DNA of 64,000 nt, taken from the NCBI RefSeq assembly GCF_011040495.1, contig NZ_CP049037.1, positions 1,240,001-1,304,000 of the forward strand, written 5' to 3'. Shown here in pieces: positions 26,469-35,442 of the stretch. Made by a program: the position numbers and the translations under genes. The stretch is from Pseudohalocynthiibacter aestuariivivens (GTDB taxonomy: Bacteria; Pseudomonadota; Alphaproteobacteria; Rhodobacterales; Rhodobacteraceae). The notes beneath the pieces are model-generated. The model made no database searches. It saw only the letters and a list, made by a program, of their open reading frames with translations, and was not told the origin of the DNA. Within the stretch, counting starts at the first letter, position 1; every line of letters begins with the position of its first letter.

Positions 26469-26499
26469 ACTTACGTCAACGTCAATTCCCGTTGTAAGT
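26469..26499. promoter_or_regulatory. Candidate MerR operator upstream of the second MerR and acyl-CoA dehydrogenase
   Basis: TTACGTCAACGTCA (26471-26484) is a near-perfect palindrome built on ACGT-N2-ACGT. In addition ACTTAC (26469-26474) and GTAAGT (26494-26499) form a perfect 6-bp inverted repeat spaced by 19 bp. The ACGT-N2-ACGT core resembles sites reported for LiuR-type MerR regulators of leucine and fatty acid breakdown (recalled, not checked). It lies 53-83 bp before the second MerR gene, suggesting autoregulation and control of the operon. Confidence 0.5.
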
Positions 26500-26551
26500 T
26501 CAGCTCGAGACTACATATCGAGCACAACCGAAACGAGACTCCAGGATTGAT

Positions 26552-26953
26552 ATGACCGCCGATATTATGACTATCCGTGAAATGTGCGACGCCTTCGAGG
26601 TAACGCCCCGAACTTTGCGCTTTTACGAGTCCAAGGAACTGCTTGCACCGATCCGCGAAGGGCAAAAGCGACTGTTCACCAAGCGCGACCGCGCGCGTCT
26701 GAAGCTGATCCTGCGCGGCAAGCGCTTTGGCTTCAGCCTCGAAGAAATTCGTCAACTGCTCGATCTTTATGACACCGGTGACCAGCAACATGCCCAAATG
26801 GTGCGGACCCGTGAATTGGCCGCTGAACGGCTGAGGGACATGGAGCACCAACGCACGGAACTCGAAGACGCCATTTCTGATCTGCGTGAACAGATGGCAT
26901 GGGTCGAGAAAGTGCTCGCCTCAATGAGCCGGGCCAGCGACGCCGCAGAATAA
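26552..26953 (+). CDS. MerR family transcriptional regulator (second of two)
   Basis: A 133-residue regulator with the MerR helix-turn-helix and wing at 7-75 ([36 protein letters not shown]) and a C-terminal coiled coil (about 85-125). No metal-binding cysteines occur. It precedes the first acyl-CoA dehydrogenase by 41 bp on the same strand, so it probably controls the fatty acid oxidation genes and itself through the palindrome at 26469-26499. It is a close paralogue of the regulator at 26010. The ligand is likely an acyl-CoA, by analogy with related MerR proteins. Confidence 0.9.
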   Translation: MTADIMTIREMCDAFEVTPRTLRFYESKELLAPIREGQKRLFTKRDRARLKLILRGKRFGFSLEEIRQLLDLYDTGDQQHAQMVRTRELAAERLRDMEHQRTELEDAISDLREQMAWVEKVLASMSRASDAAE

Positions 26954-26994
26954 TCAACCAAGAAACAACCACGAAAACTCAGGGAATACACGAC

Positions 26995-28770
26995 ATGCCC
27001 AGCTACATTGCCCCCACCAAGGATACCCAATTCGTTCTGCATAACGTACTGAACGTGTCGCAGGCCGATACCCCCGGCTATGCCGAGCTTGACGCCGAAT
27101 TCACTGGCGCGGTGCTGGAAGAAGCGGGCAAAATCGCTGGTGAAGTGCTGGCCCCATTGAACCCTGTGGGTGACACCGAAGGTTGTGTTCTTGAAAACGG
27201 TGTCGTGCGAACCCCGACTGGTTTCAAGGCAGCATTCGATCAGGTGCGCGAGGGCGGTTGGACCGCGCTTGACCTGCCCGAAGAATATGGCGGACAAAAT
27301 ATGCCCTACGTTCTGGGCACTGCTGTCGGCGAGATGTTCTCGGCGGCTAATCAGGCGTTCACGATGTATCAGGGTCTGACCCACGGTGCCGCATCCGCGA
27401 TTCTGGCCCATGGGACAGACGAACAAAAGCAGACTTATCTGCCAAACATGTTCTCGTGCGAATGGACCGGCACGATGAACCTGACAGAACCTCACTGCGG
27501 CACCGACCTGGGCCTGATGCGGTCCAAGGCAGAGCCGCAGGACGATGGTAGCTATGCGATCACCGGGCAGAAGATCTTTATCTCGTCGGGCGAGCATGAC
27601 ATGGCCGACAACATCATCCATCTGGTGCTGGCCAAAATCCCCGGCGGCCCCGAAGGGATCAAGGGCGTGAGCCTGTTTATCGTACCGAAATTCCTGATCA
27701 ACGACGATGGCAGTCTGGGCGACCGCAACGGCGTGAAATGCGGCAAGATCGAAGAAAAGATGGGCATTCACGGCAATTCCACCTGCGTGATGGATTATGA
27801 CGGTGCCAAAGGTTGGCTGCTGGGCGATATGCACAAAGGCATGCGCGCCATGTTCACGATGATGAACGAAGCGCGCATCGGCGTCGGTATGCAGGGCCTC
27901 GCCCAAGCGGAAATCGCGTATCAAAACGCGGTGATCTATGCCAAGGACCGGCTGCAGGGCCGCGCCGTGACCGGTGCAGAAAACCCCGATGGCCCTGCCG
28001 ATCCGTTGATTGTGCATCCTGACATCCGCCGTAGCCTGATGGATCAGAAATCATTTATCGAAGGCGCGCGGGCATTCCTTCTGTGGAGTGCTCAACTGAT
28101 TGACCAGTCGCACCGCGGTGATGACGCTGCGGCCGAAGGCCTGATTTCGCTGATGACGCCTGTGGTCAAGGGCTTCCTGACGGACGAAGGCTACGACATG
28201 ACTGTGCTGGCACAGCAAATATATGGCGGTCATGGCTACATCGAAGAATCCGGCATGTCACAATACACCCGCGACGCACGGATTGCGATGATCTACGAAG
28301 GCGCCAACGGTGTTCAGGCGCTCGATCTGGTGGGCCGGAAACTGGCACAGGACAGCGGCAAGCACGTCATGGCCTTCTTTGAAATGGTCAAAAACTTCTG
28401 CAAAGATAATAAGGACGTGGAAGGAATGAGTGACTTCGTCGAGCCGCTGAAGGCTGCATCGAAGGATTTGCAGACTGCCGGTATGTTCTTCATGCAGAAT
28501 GGCATGAAAAACCCCAATGCCGCGCTCTCGGGCAGTTATGACTTCATGCACCTCTTCGGGCATGTCTGTCTCGGCCTGATGTGGGGACGCATGGCGCGCG
28601 CCGCACTCTCGGCACTGGAGGACGGCAGCGGCGACAAGGCGTTTTACGAGGCGAAGTTGAAAACCGGACGTTTCTACATGCAACGCCGCCTGCCCGCGAC
28701 GGCCATGCATCTGGCGCGTATCCAATCAGGCGCAGAGCCGGTGATGGGGCTGGACGCCGAGCAATTTTAA
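26995..28770 (+). CDS. Acyl-CoA dehydrogenase, long (about 590-residue) type
   Basis: From ATG 26995 the protein has 591 residues, with the FAD-dependent acyl-CoA dehydrogenase core at about 40-460 and an extra C-terminal domain of about 130 residues. [18 protein letters not shown] near 160-178 contacts FAD, and Glu435 in [13 protein letters not shown] is in the position of the catalytic base of most family members. It introduces the first double bond in beta-oxidation and passes electrons to ETF. The start follows the second MerR gene by 41 bp, and the stop is followed within 6 bp by palindromic repeat copy 2. The chain-length preference is not predictable. Confidence 0.93.
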   Translation: MPSYIAPTKDTQFVLHNVLNVSQADTPGYAELDAEFTGAVLEEAGKIAGEVLAPLNPVGDTEGCVLENGVVRTPTGFKAAFDQVREGGWTALDLPEEYGGQNMPYVLGTAVGEMFSAANQAFTMYQGLTHGAASAILAHGTDEQKQTYLPNMFSCEWTGTMNLTEPHCGTDLGLMRSKAEPQDDGSYAITGQKIFISSGEHDMADNIIHLVLAKIPGGPEGIKGVSLFIVPKFLINDDGSLGDRNGVKCGKIEEKMGIHGNSTCVMDYDGAKGWLLGDMHKGMRAMFTMMNEARIGVGMQGLAQAEIAYQNAVIYAKDRLQGRAVTGAENPDGPADPLIVHPDIRRSLMDQKSFIEGARAFLLWSAQLIDQSHRGDDAAAEGLISLMTPVVKGFLTDEGYDMTVLAQQIYGGHGYIEESGMSQYTRDARIAMIYEGANGVQALDLVGRKLAQDSGKHVMAFFEMVKNFCKDNKDVEGMSDFVEPLKAASKDLQTAGMFFMQNGMKNPNAALSGSYDFMHLFGHVCLGLMWGRMARAALSALEDGSGDKAFYEAKLKTGRFYMQRRLPATAMHLARIQSGAEPVMGLDAEQF

Positions 28771-28775
28771 CGGGT

Positions 28776-28798
28776 GCCGGGCTGAAGCCCGGCCTACG
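28776..28798. repeat. Dispersed palindromic repeat, copy 2
   Basis: Identical 23 bases to the copy at 13527-13549 (GCCGGGCT-GAA-GCCCGGC-CTACG), six bases after the acyl-CoA dehydrogenase stop. It lies inside what otherwise looks like a continuous plus-strand operon, so it may lower, rather than end, downstream expression or define an mRNA 3' end. Confidence 0.75.
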
Positions 28799-28812
28799 GG
28801 GGGGACCGACAG

Positions 28813-29025
28813 ATGCCAAAACGCTTTCGCCTGACGCGGCGCTTTAACGCGGCAATGACCGAAGAAGGCTATCGCCGCTTGCGGAAATTCGCCGCTGAGG
28901 CCGGGTTGGATGAAGGCGAGGCACTGTCTTTTCTCTTTGAGAACTTCGACAGCGTGATCGACGAAGACACGTTTTCGCACCGGCTGAGAATTTTCAATTC
29001 TGAACTGGACGCGCGCAAACGCTAA
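28813..29025 (+). CDS. Small basic protein of unknown function in the beta-oxidation block
   Basis: A 70-residue protein I do not recognise. It starts [20 protein letters not shown] and continues with acidic and aromatic residues ([20 protein letters not shown]), ending in basic RKR. It has no membrane segment, signal peptide or cysteine. A G-rich ribosome site lies about nine bases before the ATG. It sits 14 bp before the second acyl-CoA dehydrogenase gene and 42 bp after the first, in the same direction, so it is very likely translated and linked to fatty acid oxidation, as a small accessory protein or regulator. Confidence 0.7.
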   Translation: MPKRFRLTRRFNAAMTEEGYRRLRKFAAEAGLDEGEALSFLFENFDSVIDEDTFSHRLRIFNSELDARKR

Positions 29026-29038
29026 GGGGAGCCATCCG

Positions 29039-30190
29039 ATGACTTGGATGACAGAAGAGCACGAAATGCTGGCGGACATGACCCGCAGCTTTATCGAGGC
29101 CGAATGGGCCCCGCACTTCGAGCGGTGGCGCAAAGCCGGTCAGATGGACCGCGAGACATGGCAGCAGGCCGGGGCGCTGGGGTTGCTCTGCCCCTCGATC
29201 CCGGAGGAATATGGTGGTGCCGGTGGTGATTTTGGTCACGAGGCCGTCATCCTGATGGAAGCGCCGCGCGCTAACCTAGCCAGCTGGGGCAACCCGATCC
29301 ATTCCGGCATCGTCGCGCATTACATCCTTGCCTACGGCACCGAAGAGCAGAAAAAACGCTGGTTGCCAAAGATGGTCACCGGCGAAATGGTCGGCGCTTT
29401 GGCAATGACCGAACCCGCTGCAGGCTCGGACGTGCAGGGTATCAAGACCAAGGCCGTGCGCGATGGCAACGCCTATCGCCTGTCGGGCCAGAAAACATTC
29501 ATCACCAATGGCCAGCATGCCAATCTGATCATCGTCGCCGCCAAGACCGATCCCAAAGCTGGCGCCAAGGGCGTCTCGCTTGTGGTTGTCGAGACCGATG
29601 GCGCAAAAGGATTCTCGCGCGGACGCAACCTTGACAAGGTCGGACTGCACGCTGCGGACACCTCGGAGCTGTTTTTCGACAATGTCGAGATTGCCCCCGA
29701 AAACATCCTCGGTGACGCCGAAGGCTTGGGGTTTGGCCAGATGATGAACCAACTGCCACAAGAGCGGTTGATCATTGGTTGCGGCGCGGTGGGCGCGATG
29801 GAGGGCGCAGTGGCGCGCACGATCGCCTATTGCAATGAACGCGAAGCTTTCGGAGGACCGCTGACACAGTTCCAGAACACCCGGTTCAAGCTGGCTGAAT
29901 GCCTGACACGCACCAAGGTGGCACGCGCGTTTCTGGATGAATGCATCACCGAGCATTTGCACGGCGCGCTAAGCGTCGAGAAGGCCGCGATGGCAAAATA
30001 CTGGCTCACCGATACGCAATGTGACGTGCTGGATGACTGCGTTCAGCTGCATGGTGGCTATGGCTTCATGCAAGAATATGCCGTGGCCGAAATGTGGGCC
30101 GATGCGCGCGTACAGAAAATCTATGGCGGCACAAACGAGATCATGAAGGAGTTGATCGCGCGCAGCTTTACCGAGAAGAGAACCGCTTGA
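29039..30190 (+). CDS. Acyl-CoA dehydrogenase (383 residues)
   Basis: A standard-length acyl-CoA dehydrogenase. FAD contacts appear in [18 protein letters not shown] (about 120-137) and [13 protein letters not shown]. In the position of the usual catalytic glutamate the sequence reads [11 protein letters not shown], so the base there is glycine; Glu255 in [12 protein letters not shown] is in the alternative position used by long-chain and isovaleryl-CoA dehydrogenases, so activity is expected. It supplies a second chain-length specificity to the block. It overlaps nothing and has GGAG upstream of the ATG. Confidence 0.94.
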   Translation: MTWMTEEHEMLADMTRSFIEAEWAPHFERWRKAGQMDRETWQQAGALGLLCPSIPEEYGGAGGDFGHEAVILMEAPRANLASWGNPIHSGIVAHYILAYGTEEQKKRWLPKMVTGEMVGALAMTEPAAGSDVQGIKTKAVRDGNAYRLSGQKTFITNGQHANLIIVAAKTDPKAGAKGVSLVVVETDGAKGFSRGRNLDKVGLHAADTSELFFDNVEIAPENILGDAEGLGFGQMMNQLPQERLIIGCGAVGAMEGAVARTIAYCNEREAFGGPLTQFQNTRFKLAECLTRTKVARAFLDECITEHLHGALSVEKAAMAKYWLTDTQCDVLDDCVQLHGGYGFMQEYAVAEMWADARVQKIYGGTNEIMKELIARSFTEKRTA

Positions 30191-30331
30191 TCAGGCCAAC
30201 CGGGTATCGATCCTGGAACGTCCCCGGCGGTGATATTTTGACGAAAGGTGAAAACATCAACCTGCGCCTTCACCCTTCTAAAAGTACTAAAAATCAACGG
30301 CTTGCTGCCAAAACAGCACTGGGAGGATAGA

Positions 30332-30967
30332 ATGACGATCGAACTCTACTGCATGGGAGAAAGCGGAAACGCCTACAAGGCGGCGCTGGCACTGGAATTG
30401 GCCGGGATGGACTGGACGCCTGTTTATGTCGATTTCTTTGGCGGTGCCGCCCGCAGCGACGAATTTCGCCAACTCAACGTGATGGGCGAAGTACCCGTGC
30501 TGGTGGATGGGGATACCACGCTGACGCAATCGGGGGTGATACAGATGTATATCACCGAAAAGACCGGTCGTTTTGGCGGCAGCACACCCGAAGAGCAGCA
30601 CGAGATCATGCGCTGGGTTTTCTGGGACAATCACAAACTCAGCAGCCAAGCGGGCATGGTGCGGTTCCTGATGAACTTCCTACCCGAGGACAAGCGTCCC
30701 GCAGAAGTGATCGGTTTCAGTCAGGCACGGCTTAAGGCGGCCTATGCCGTACTCGACACCCATCTGAAGGGACGGGAATGGATCGTAGGTGACGCGATCA
30801 CTAATGCGGACCTCTCGTGCTGTGGCTACCTGTTCTACCCTGAACCTTTCGGCTTTGACCGCAAAGATTGGCCCAACATAGACCGGTGGCTTTCGAATAT
30901 TGAAAACATCCCCGGCTGGAAACACCCATACGATCTGATGCCCGGCAGCCCGGCTGACCGCGCGTAA
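30332..30967 (+). CDS. Glutathione S-transferase family protein
   Basis: From ATG 30332 (GGGAGGA eight bases before) the protein has 211 residues. The N-terminal thioredoxin fold contains ELYCMGESGNAYKAALALEL, and VMGEVPVLVDGDTTLTQSG (about 50-68) has the cis-proline and the Gln-Ser pair that bind glutathione. The helical C-terminal domain follows. GSTs conjugate glutathione or act as thiol transferases; its place between beta-oxidation genes suggests protection from reactive enoyl or aldehyde intermediates, but that is inference. The 141-bp gap upstream holds only the inverted pair GGTGAA/TTCACC. Confidence 0.88.
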   Translation: MTIELYCMGESGNAYKAALALELAGMDWTPVYVDFFGGAARSDEFRQLNVMGEVPVLVDGDTTLTQSGVIQMYITEKTGRFGGSTPEEQHEIMRWVFWDNHKLSSQAGMVRFLMNFLPEDKRPAEVIGFSQARLKAAYAVLDTHLKGREWIVGDAITNADLSCCGYLFYPEPFGFDRKDWPNIDRWLSNIENIPGWKHPYDLMPGSPADRA

Positions 30968-30981
30968 AAAAGGAGACCGAT

Positions 30982-32193
30982 ATGTCTGACGCATTTATCT
31001 ATGACACTGTGCGCACCCCGCGCGGCAAGGGCCGCAAGGATGGCGCCCTGCATGAAGTGACAGCCGTGCGCCTCAGTGCGCAGGTGTTGAACGCCCTGAA
31101 AGAACGCAATGGCCTGGACGGGCACGCCGTCGAAGATGTCATTTGGGGCAATGTAACCCAAGTTATGGAACAGGGCGGCTGCCTGGCACGCACGGCTGTT
31201 CTGGCCTCGGATCTGGATGAATCCATTCCCGGCCTCGCGATCAATCGGTTCTGCGCGTCGGGTATGGAGGCGGTGAATCTGGCCGCCAATCAGGTCAAAG
31301 GCGGCGCAGGCGAGGCCTACATCGCTGGCGGGGTCGAAATGATGGGCCGTGTGGCAATGGGCAGCGACGGCGCGGCGATTGCTGTCGATCCCAGCGTTGC
31401 GATGGAAACCTATTTTGTCCCGCAAGGGATCAGCGCCGATATCATCGCAACTGAATATGGCTTTACCCGCGATCAGGCCGATGCGCTGGCGATGGAATCC
31501 CAGAAACGGGCCAAGGCGGCGTGGGATGACAACCGTTTTGCCAAGTCGGTTATCACGGTAAAGGATCAGAACGGCCTGACCATTCTGGATCATGACGAGT
31601 ACATGCGTCCCGGCACTGATATGCAGACTTTGGGCAGTTTAAACCCCGCGTTTCAGGCAATGGGCGAAGTGATGCCGGGCTTTGATGCCGTGGCCAAGCT
31701 GAGATACCCGCATCTGGAGCGGATCAACCACATCCACCACGCTGGTAACTCATCGGGTATCGTTGATGGCTCGGCCGGCGTTCTGATCGGCAACGCGGAG
31801 TTCGGCGAAAAATGGGGCCTCAAACCCCGCGCACGCATCCGCCAGACCTGCAAGATCGGCACCGATCCAACGATCATGTTGACCGGTCCGGTTCCTGCAA
31901 CGCAGAAAATCCTCGCTGATAGCGGCATGCAGATCGGGGATATCGACCTCTTTGAGGTGAACGAGGCGTTCGCATCTGTCGTGTTGCGCTTCCAGCAAGC
32001 GTTTGATGTCGACCCGGCACTGGTAAACGTGAATGGCGGCTCGATTGCGATGGGGCACCCACTGGGTGCAACCGGTGCCATCATCATCGGCACATTGCTG
32101 GATGAGTTGGAACGCACCGACAAGCAAACCGGCCTTGCCACGCTCTGCATCGCATCGGGCATGGGTGCCGCCACGATCATCGAGCGCGTCTAA
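30982..32193 (+). CDS. fadA: Acetyl-CoA C-acyltransferase (thiolase, FadA type)
   Basis: A 403-residue thiolase. The acyl-accepting Cys91 lies in INRFCASGMEAV; His359 in GGSIAMGHPLGATGA and Cys389 in ATLCIASGMGAA complete the catalytic set. It cleaves 3-ketoacyl-CoA to acetyl-CoA and a shortened acyl-CoA, the last step of each beta-oxidation cycle. It is followed 21 bp later by the multifunctional hydratase/dehydrogenase gene, the usual fadAB-like pairing. AGGAGA stands before its ATG. Confidence 0.95.
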   Translation: MSDAFIYDTVRTPRGKGRKDGALHEVTAVRLSAQVLNALKERNGLDGHAVEDVIWGNVTQVMEQGGCLARTAVLASDLDESIPGLAINRFCASGMEAVNLAANQVKGGAGEAYIAGGVEMMGRVAMGSDGAAIAVDPSVAMETYFVPQGISADIIATEYGFTRDQADALAMESQKRAKAAWDDNRFAKSVITVKDQNGLTILDHDEYMRPGTDMQTLGSLNPAFQAMGEVMPGFDAVAKLRYPHLERINHIHHAGNSSGIVDGSAGVLIGNAEFGEKWGLKPRARIRQTCKIGTDPTIMLTGPVPATQKILADSGMQIGDIDLFEVNEAFASVVLRFQQAFDVDPALVNVNGGSIAMGHPLGATGAIIIGTLLDELERTDKQTGLATLCIASGMGAATIIERV

Positions 32194-32214
32194 AGCGCGC
32201 AAAGGAGATAAAAC

Positions 32215-34413
32215 ATGACTGATTTCACAATGAAAAAAGACGCCGATGGCGTCGCGATCATCACCTGGGACACGGTCGGCAAATCGATGAACGTGATGAA
32301 CGGCCAAGGGTTTCTTGACCTTGAAGCACTGGTCGATGACGCGTTGGCCGATGATACCGTGAAAGGCATCATCATCACGTCAGGTAAGGACGGTAGTTTT
32401 GCCGGTGGTATGGACCTCAACATCATCGCCAAGATGAAGGAAGACGCGGGCGACGATCCGGCGCGTGGTCTCTTTGATGGCGTGATGGGAATGCATGCGA
32501 TCCTGCGCAAGATCGAGCGCGCAGGCATGGACCCCAAGACAAACAAGGGCGGCAAACCGATTGCCGCCGCCCTGCCCGGCACTGCGCTGGGGATCGGGTT
32601 GGAAATTCCACTGTCCTGCCATCGCATCTTTGCCGCCGACAATCCAAAGGCCAAGATTGGTCTGCCGGAAATCATGGTCGGCATCTTTCCCGGTGCTGGC
32701 GGCACCACGCGACTGGTACGCAAACTGGGCGCGATCGCTGCGGCCCCGCTACTGCTGGAGGGCAAACTGAACGACCCCCAAAAGGCAAAATCCGCTGGTG
32801 TCGTGGACGAAGTCGTGCCTGCGGATGAGCTGCTGGACGCCGCCCGCGCATGGGTGCTGAGCGAGCCGACGATTGTAAAGCCGTGGGACGAAAAGGGTTA
32901 CAAGATGCCCGGTGGCGCACCTTACCACCCTGCCGGCTTTATGAACTTCGTCGGCGCCTCCGCCATGGTCAACGGCAAGACCCAAGGTGCCTTCCCTGCG
33001 GCCAAGGCCCTGTTGAGCGCGGTCTATGAAGGAGCGTTGGTTCCGTTTGATACCGCACTGAAGATTGAGGCACGTTGGTTCACCAACGTCCTGCTGAACC
33101 CTTCATCTAGCGCGATGATCCGCAGCCTCTTTATCAACAAGGAGGCGCTGGAAAAAGGTGCGAACCGTCCCGATGTACCCGATCAACGGGTGAAAAAGGT
33201 TGGCGTCATGGGCGCGGGTATGATGGGTGCAGGCATCACGCTTGTCTCCGCCATGGCTGGCATGGAGGTCGTACTGATCGACCAGAAGCAAGAAGCGGCA
33301 GACAAGGGGAAATCCTATACCGCCGACTATATGGACAAGGGCATCAAGCGCGGCAAGGCAACCGAAGCCAAGAAGGAAGAGGCCTTGGGTCGCATCACCG
33401 CAACCACCGACTACGACGCACTGAAAGGCTGCGACCTGATCATCGAGGCTGTGTTCGAGGACCCGAAGGTTAAGGCCGAAGTCACCAAAAATGTGCTGAA
33501 GGTCGTCGGCGATGCTTGCATCTTTGCCACCAACACCTCGACCCTGCCGATCACCGAACTGGCCAAGGCCAGCGACAAGCCGGAGCAATTCATCGGCATT
33601 CACTTCTTTTCGCCCGTTGAAAAGATGATGCTGGTCGAAATCATCAAGGGTGAACAGACAGGTCCGGTCGCCGTGGCCAAAGCACTGGATTATGTGCGCC
33701 AGATCCGAAAAACGCCCATCGTGGTGAATGACGCGCGGTTCTTCTACTGCAACCGCTGCATCATCCCTTACATCAACGAAGGTCTGCGCATGGTCGCCGA
33801 AGGTGTCGCACCGTCACTGATCGACAACGCAGCACGTCAGTTGGGCTTCCCCGTGGGACCATTGCAGTTGGTCGATGAAACCTCGATTGACCTCGGTGCC
33901 AAGATCGCCCGCGCGACCAAGGCCGCAATGGGCGACGACTATCCCGACGCTGCCGTTGACGAGGTGATCTTCTGGATGGAAGGCGAAGGCCGTCTAGGTC
34001 GCAAATCCAATGCTGGCTTCTTTGACTATGACGACAAGGGCAAGCGCCTGAGCTATTGGGAAGGGTTGGCTGCGAAATATCCGCATGCGGATGAGCAGCC
34101 CGACCTGATCACGGTGCAGCATCGCCTGATGTTCGCCCAAGTGCTCGAAGCGGTCCGCGCGCTAGAAGAAGGCGTATTGGAAGATATCCGCGAGGGCGAC
34201 GTTGGCGCGATTCTGGCTTGGGGCTTTGCCCCCTGGTCGGGTGGTCCGTTCGCTTGGCTCGACATTCTCGGGACACCTTACGCCGCAGAACGCTGCGATG
34301 CCCTGACTGAAGAGTTCGGACCCCGCTTTGCGACACCTGCCCTGCTGCGTGAGATGGCGAACAAGGGCCAAAGCTTCTACGGGCGCTTCACCGCGCAAGC
34401 AGACGCCGCCTGA
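32215..34413 (+). CDS. fadB: Fused enoyl-CoA hydratase / 3-hydroxyacyl-CoA dehydrogenase (FadB/FadJ type)
   Basis: A 732-residue bifunctional enzyme. The crotonase domain (about 1-200) keeps both catalytic glutamates, in ALGIGLEIPLSCH and IGLPEIMVGIFPGAGG. The NAD-binding dehydrogenase domain starts near 323 with KKVGVMGAGMMGAGITL and has HFFSPVEKM with the catalytic histidine; the C-terminal domain ends at LREMANKG. It hydrates enoyl-CoA and oxidises the hydroxyacyl-CoA, working with the thiolase upstream. A strong symmetric hairpin follows the stop and ends the block. An inserted stretch around RKIERAGMDPKTNKGG is typical of the alphaproteobacterial form. Confidence 0.95.
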   Translation: MTDFTMKKDADGVAIITWDTVGKSMNVMNGQGFLDLEALVDDALADDTVKGIIITSGKDGSFAGGMDLNIIAKMKEDAGDDPARGLFDGVMGMHAILRKIERAGMDPKTNKGGKPIAAALPGTALGIGLEIPLSCHRIFAADNPKAKIGLPEIMVGIFPGAGGTTRLVRKLGAIAAAPLLLEGKLNDPQKAKSAGVVDEVVPADELLDAARAWVLSEPTIVKPWDEKGYKMPGGAPYHPAGFMNFVGASAMVNGKTQGAFPAAKALLSAVYEGALVPFDTALKIEARWFTNVLLNPSSSAMIRSLFINKEALEKGANRPDVPDQRVKKVGVMGAGMMGAGITLVSAMAGMEVVLIDQKQEAADKGKSYTADYMDKGIKRGKATEAKKEEALGRITATTDYDALKGCDLIIEAVFEDPKVKAEVTKNVLKVVGDACIFATNTSTLPITELAKASDKPEQFIGIHFFSPVEKMMLVEIIKGEQTGPVAVAKALDYVRQIRKTPIVVNDARFFYCNRCIIPYINEGLRMVAEGVAPSLIDNAARQLGFPVGPLQLVDETSIDLGAKIARATKAAMGDDYPDAAVDEVIFWMEGEGRLGRKSNAGFFDYDDKGKRLSYWEGLAAKYPHADEQPDLITVQHRLMFAQVLEAVRALEEGVLEDIREGDVGAILAWGFAPWSGGPFAWLDILGTPYAAERCDALTEEFGPRFATPALLREMANKGQSFYGRFTAQADAA

Positions 34414-34426
34414 TAGACGACAACGA

Positions 34427-34463
34427 CATTGCCCCGGATTCGATTGTGCGATCCGGGGCAATG
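34427..34463. terminator. Hairpin terminator after the fadB-like gene
   Basis: Arms CATTGCCCCGGAT (34427-34439) and ATCCGGGGCAATG (34451-34463) pair perfectly over 13 bp with an 11-base loop. It lies 14 bp after the stop codon. The stretch after it has only short T runs, but the long G+C-rich stem makes it a likely end of the beta-oxidation transcript. The remaining gap to 34595 has nothing else clear. Confidence 0.75.
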
Positions 34464-34595
34464 ATATTGCATTTTCGCAATGCGATCAGATGATTGCTCT
34501 GTGATTTCTTGCGCTACCGCAAAATGCGTCTGTGGATAGATCGGTTGCTGATAGACAGGTCATTCTGCGGACACCGCGACAATCGCATTTAGAAT

Positions 34596-35243
34596 TCACG
34601 AGTGCGCGGCCAGCTTTTCCGGTTCTGGCCAGTTAAGTGGCATTTCAGGCTGAATCGCAGTGCCAAGCAAGGCAGCTAACTGCTGTGCTGCCCCCATCGG
34701 CAATACCGTATATTCTTGGTCTGGCGCATCATCACTCATTGCGACATCCAGCAGATCCATTGCAGAGGCGCAAAGGAACATTGCACCGCTATTGGCGAAC
34801 ACGATTTGTTCCGCATCAAACCGTATGGATGTCACCATCGCCCGCAACTCTGGCGCAGTGCGCGAGATACCGCAAATACCATCCAGTGCCCGCACCGGGA
34901 TCAGGGCAAACGGATCACCAAACAGTTCTTCTGCGGCGTCAATTTCGATCATGATCGGTTGCTCCGGCATCAGCAGCAGCGCGTCGCGATTACCCAGCAC
35001 CCCTGCAGGCACCTCCAGCGGCCACAAGTGTTGCGGGCATGGTGCCTCGTCCGCCCAAAGCGGAGCACGCTGGACATCCCGAACCTCCTGAAAACTCGCA
35101 TCGAAGGTCAGCACTTCTGTACCTGCGCAGACCGATTCAATCGGGCACCAGCCCGCACGGGTCGCAACCCGCGTGCCAGTCATTATCCCCGTTCGTTCGG
35201 AGGTCTGTAGCGAAACGTCGCTTCCCATGCTCCTGTCCAACAT
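34596..35243 (-). CDS. Stand-alone Hint-domain protein with degenerate catalytic residues
   Basis: A 215-residue protein resembling the Hint (Hedgehog/intein) family common in Roseobacter genomes. The block TGTRVATRAGWCPIESV (about 21-37) matches the opening of Hint_2 domains, followed by VPAGVLGNRDALLLMPEQPI (about 78-97), which corresponds to the usual AGALG...SPQHR segment. The nucleophilic cysteine expected at the start of the domain and the histidine of the SPQHR motif are not seen, so self-splicing or cleavage is unlikely. A perfect CtrA-type site lies 83 bp upstream. The role is unknown. Confidence 0.72.
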   Translation of the reverse strand: MLDRSMGSDVSLQTSERTGIMTGTRVATRAGWCPIESVCAGTEVLTFDASFQEVRDVQRAPLWADEAPCPQHLWPLEVPAGVLGNRDALLLMPEQPIMIEIDAAEELFGDPFALIPVRALDGICGISRTAPELRAMVTSIRFDAEQIVFANSGAMFLCASAMDLLDVAMSDDAPDQEYTVLPMGAAQQLAALLGTAIQPEMPLNWPEPEKLAAHS

Positions 35244-35325
35244 CCTCTTAGTTCCCCTTTGGTCAGACCCAGTGCAGCAAAAAGGGCCAGTAGCCAGTCG
35301 AGTTGGCCTCAGGATTTGGGTATGG

Positions 35326-35340
35326 TTAAGAAAAGTTTAA
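35326..35340 (-). promoter_or_regulatory. CtrA-type binding site upstream of the Hint gene
   Basis: Read on the minus strand the bases are TTAA-ACTTTTC-TTAAC, a full match to the TTAA-N7-TTAAC consensus of the response regulator CtrA known from Caulobacter and used in Rhodobacterales for motility, gene transfer agents and related traits. It lies 83-97 bp before the Hint start. Only one copy occurs in the window. Confidence 0.6.
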
Positions 35341-35442
35341 GGCGCAAAACGGGCATTGACCGTAAACCGGCACCGATCCACGCGTTATCCTCACTTTCTT
35401 AGGGGAAAATGGAAACAATTCCACACGCTATACGTGTGCGCC

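Noticed and set aside
26767..28017. A 416-codon minus-strand open frame opposite the first acyl-CoA dehydrogenase
   Set aside because: It is antisense to a gene with all family motifs; no ribosome site or signature was seen.
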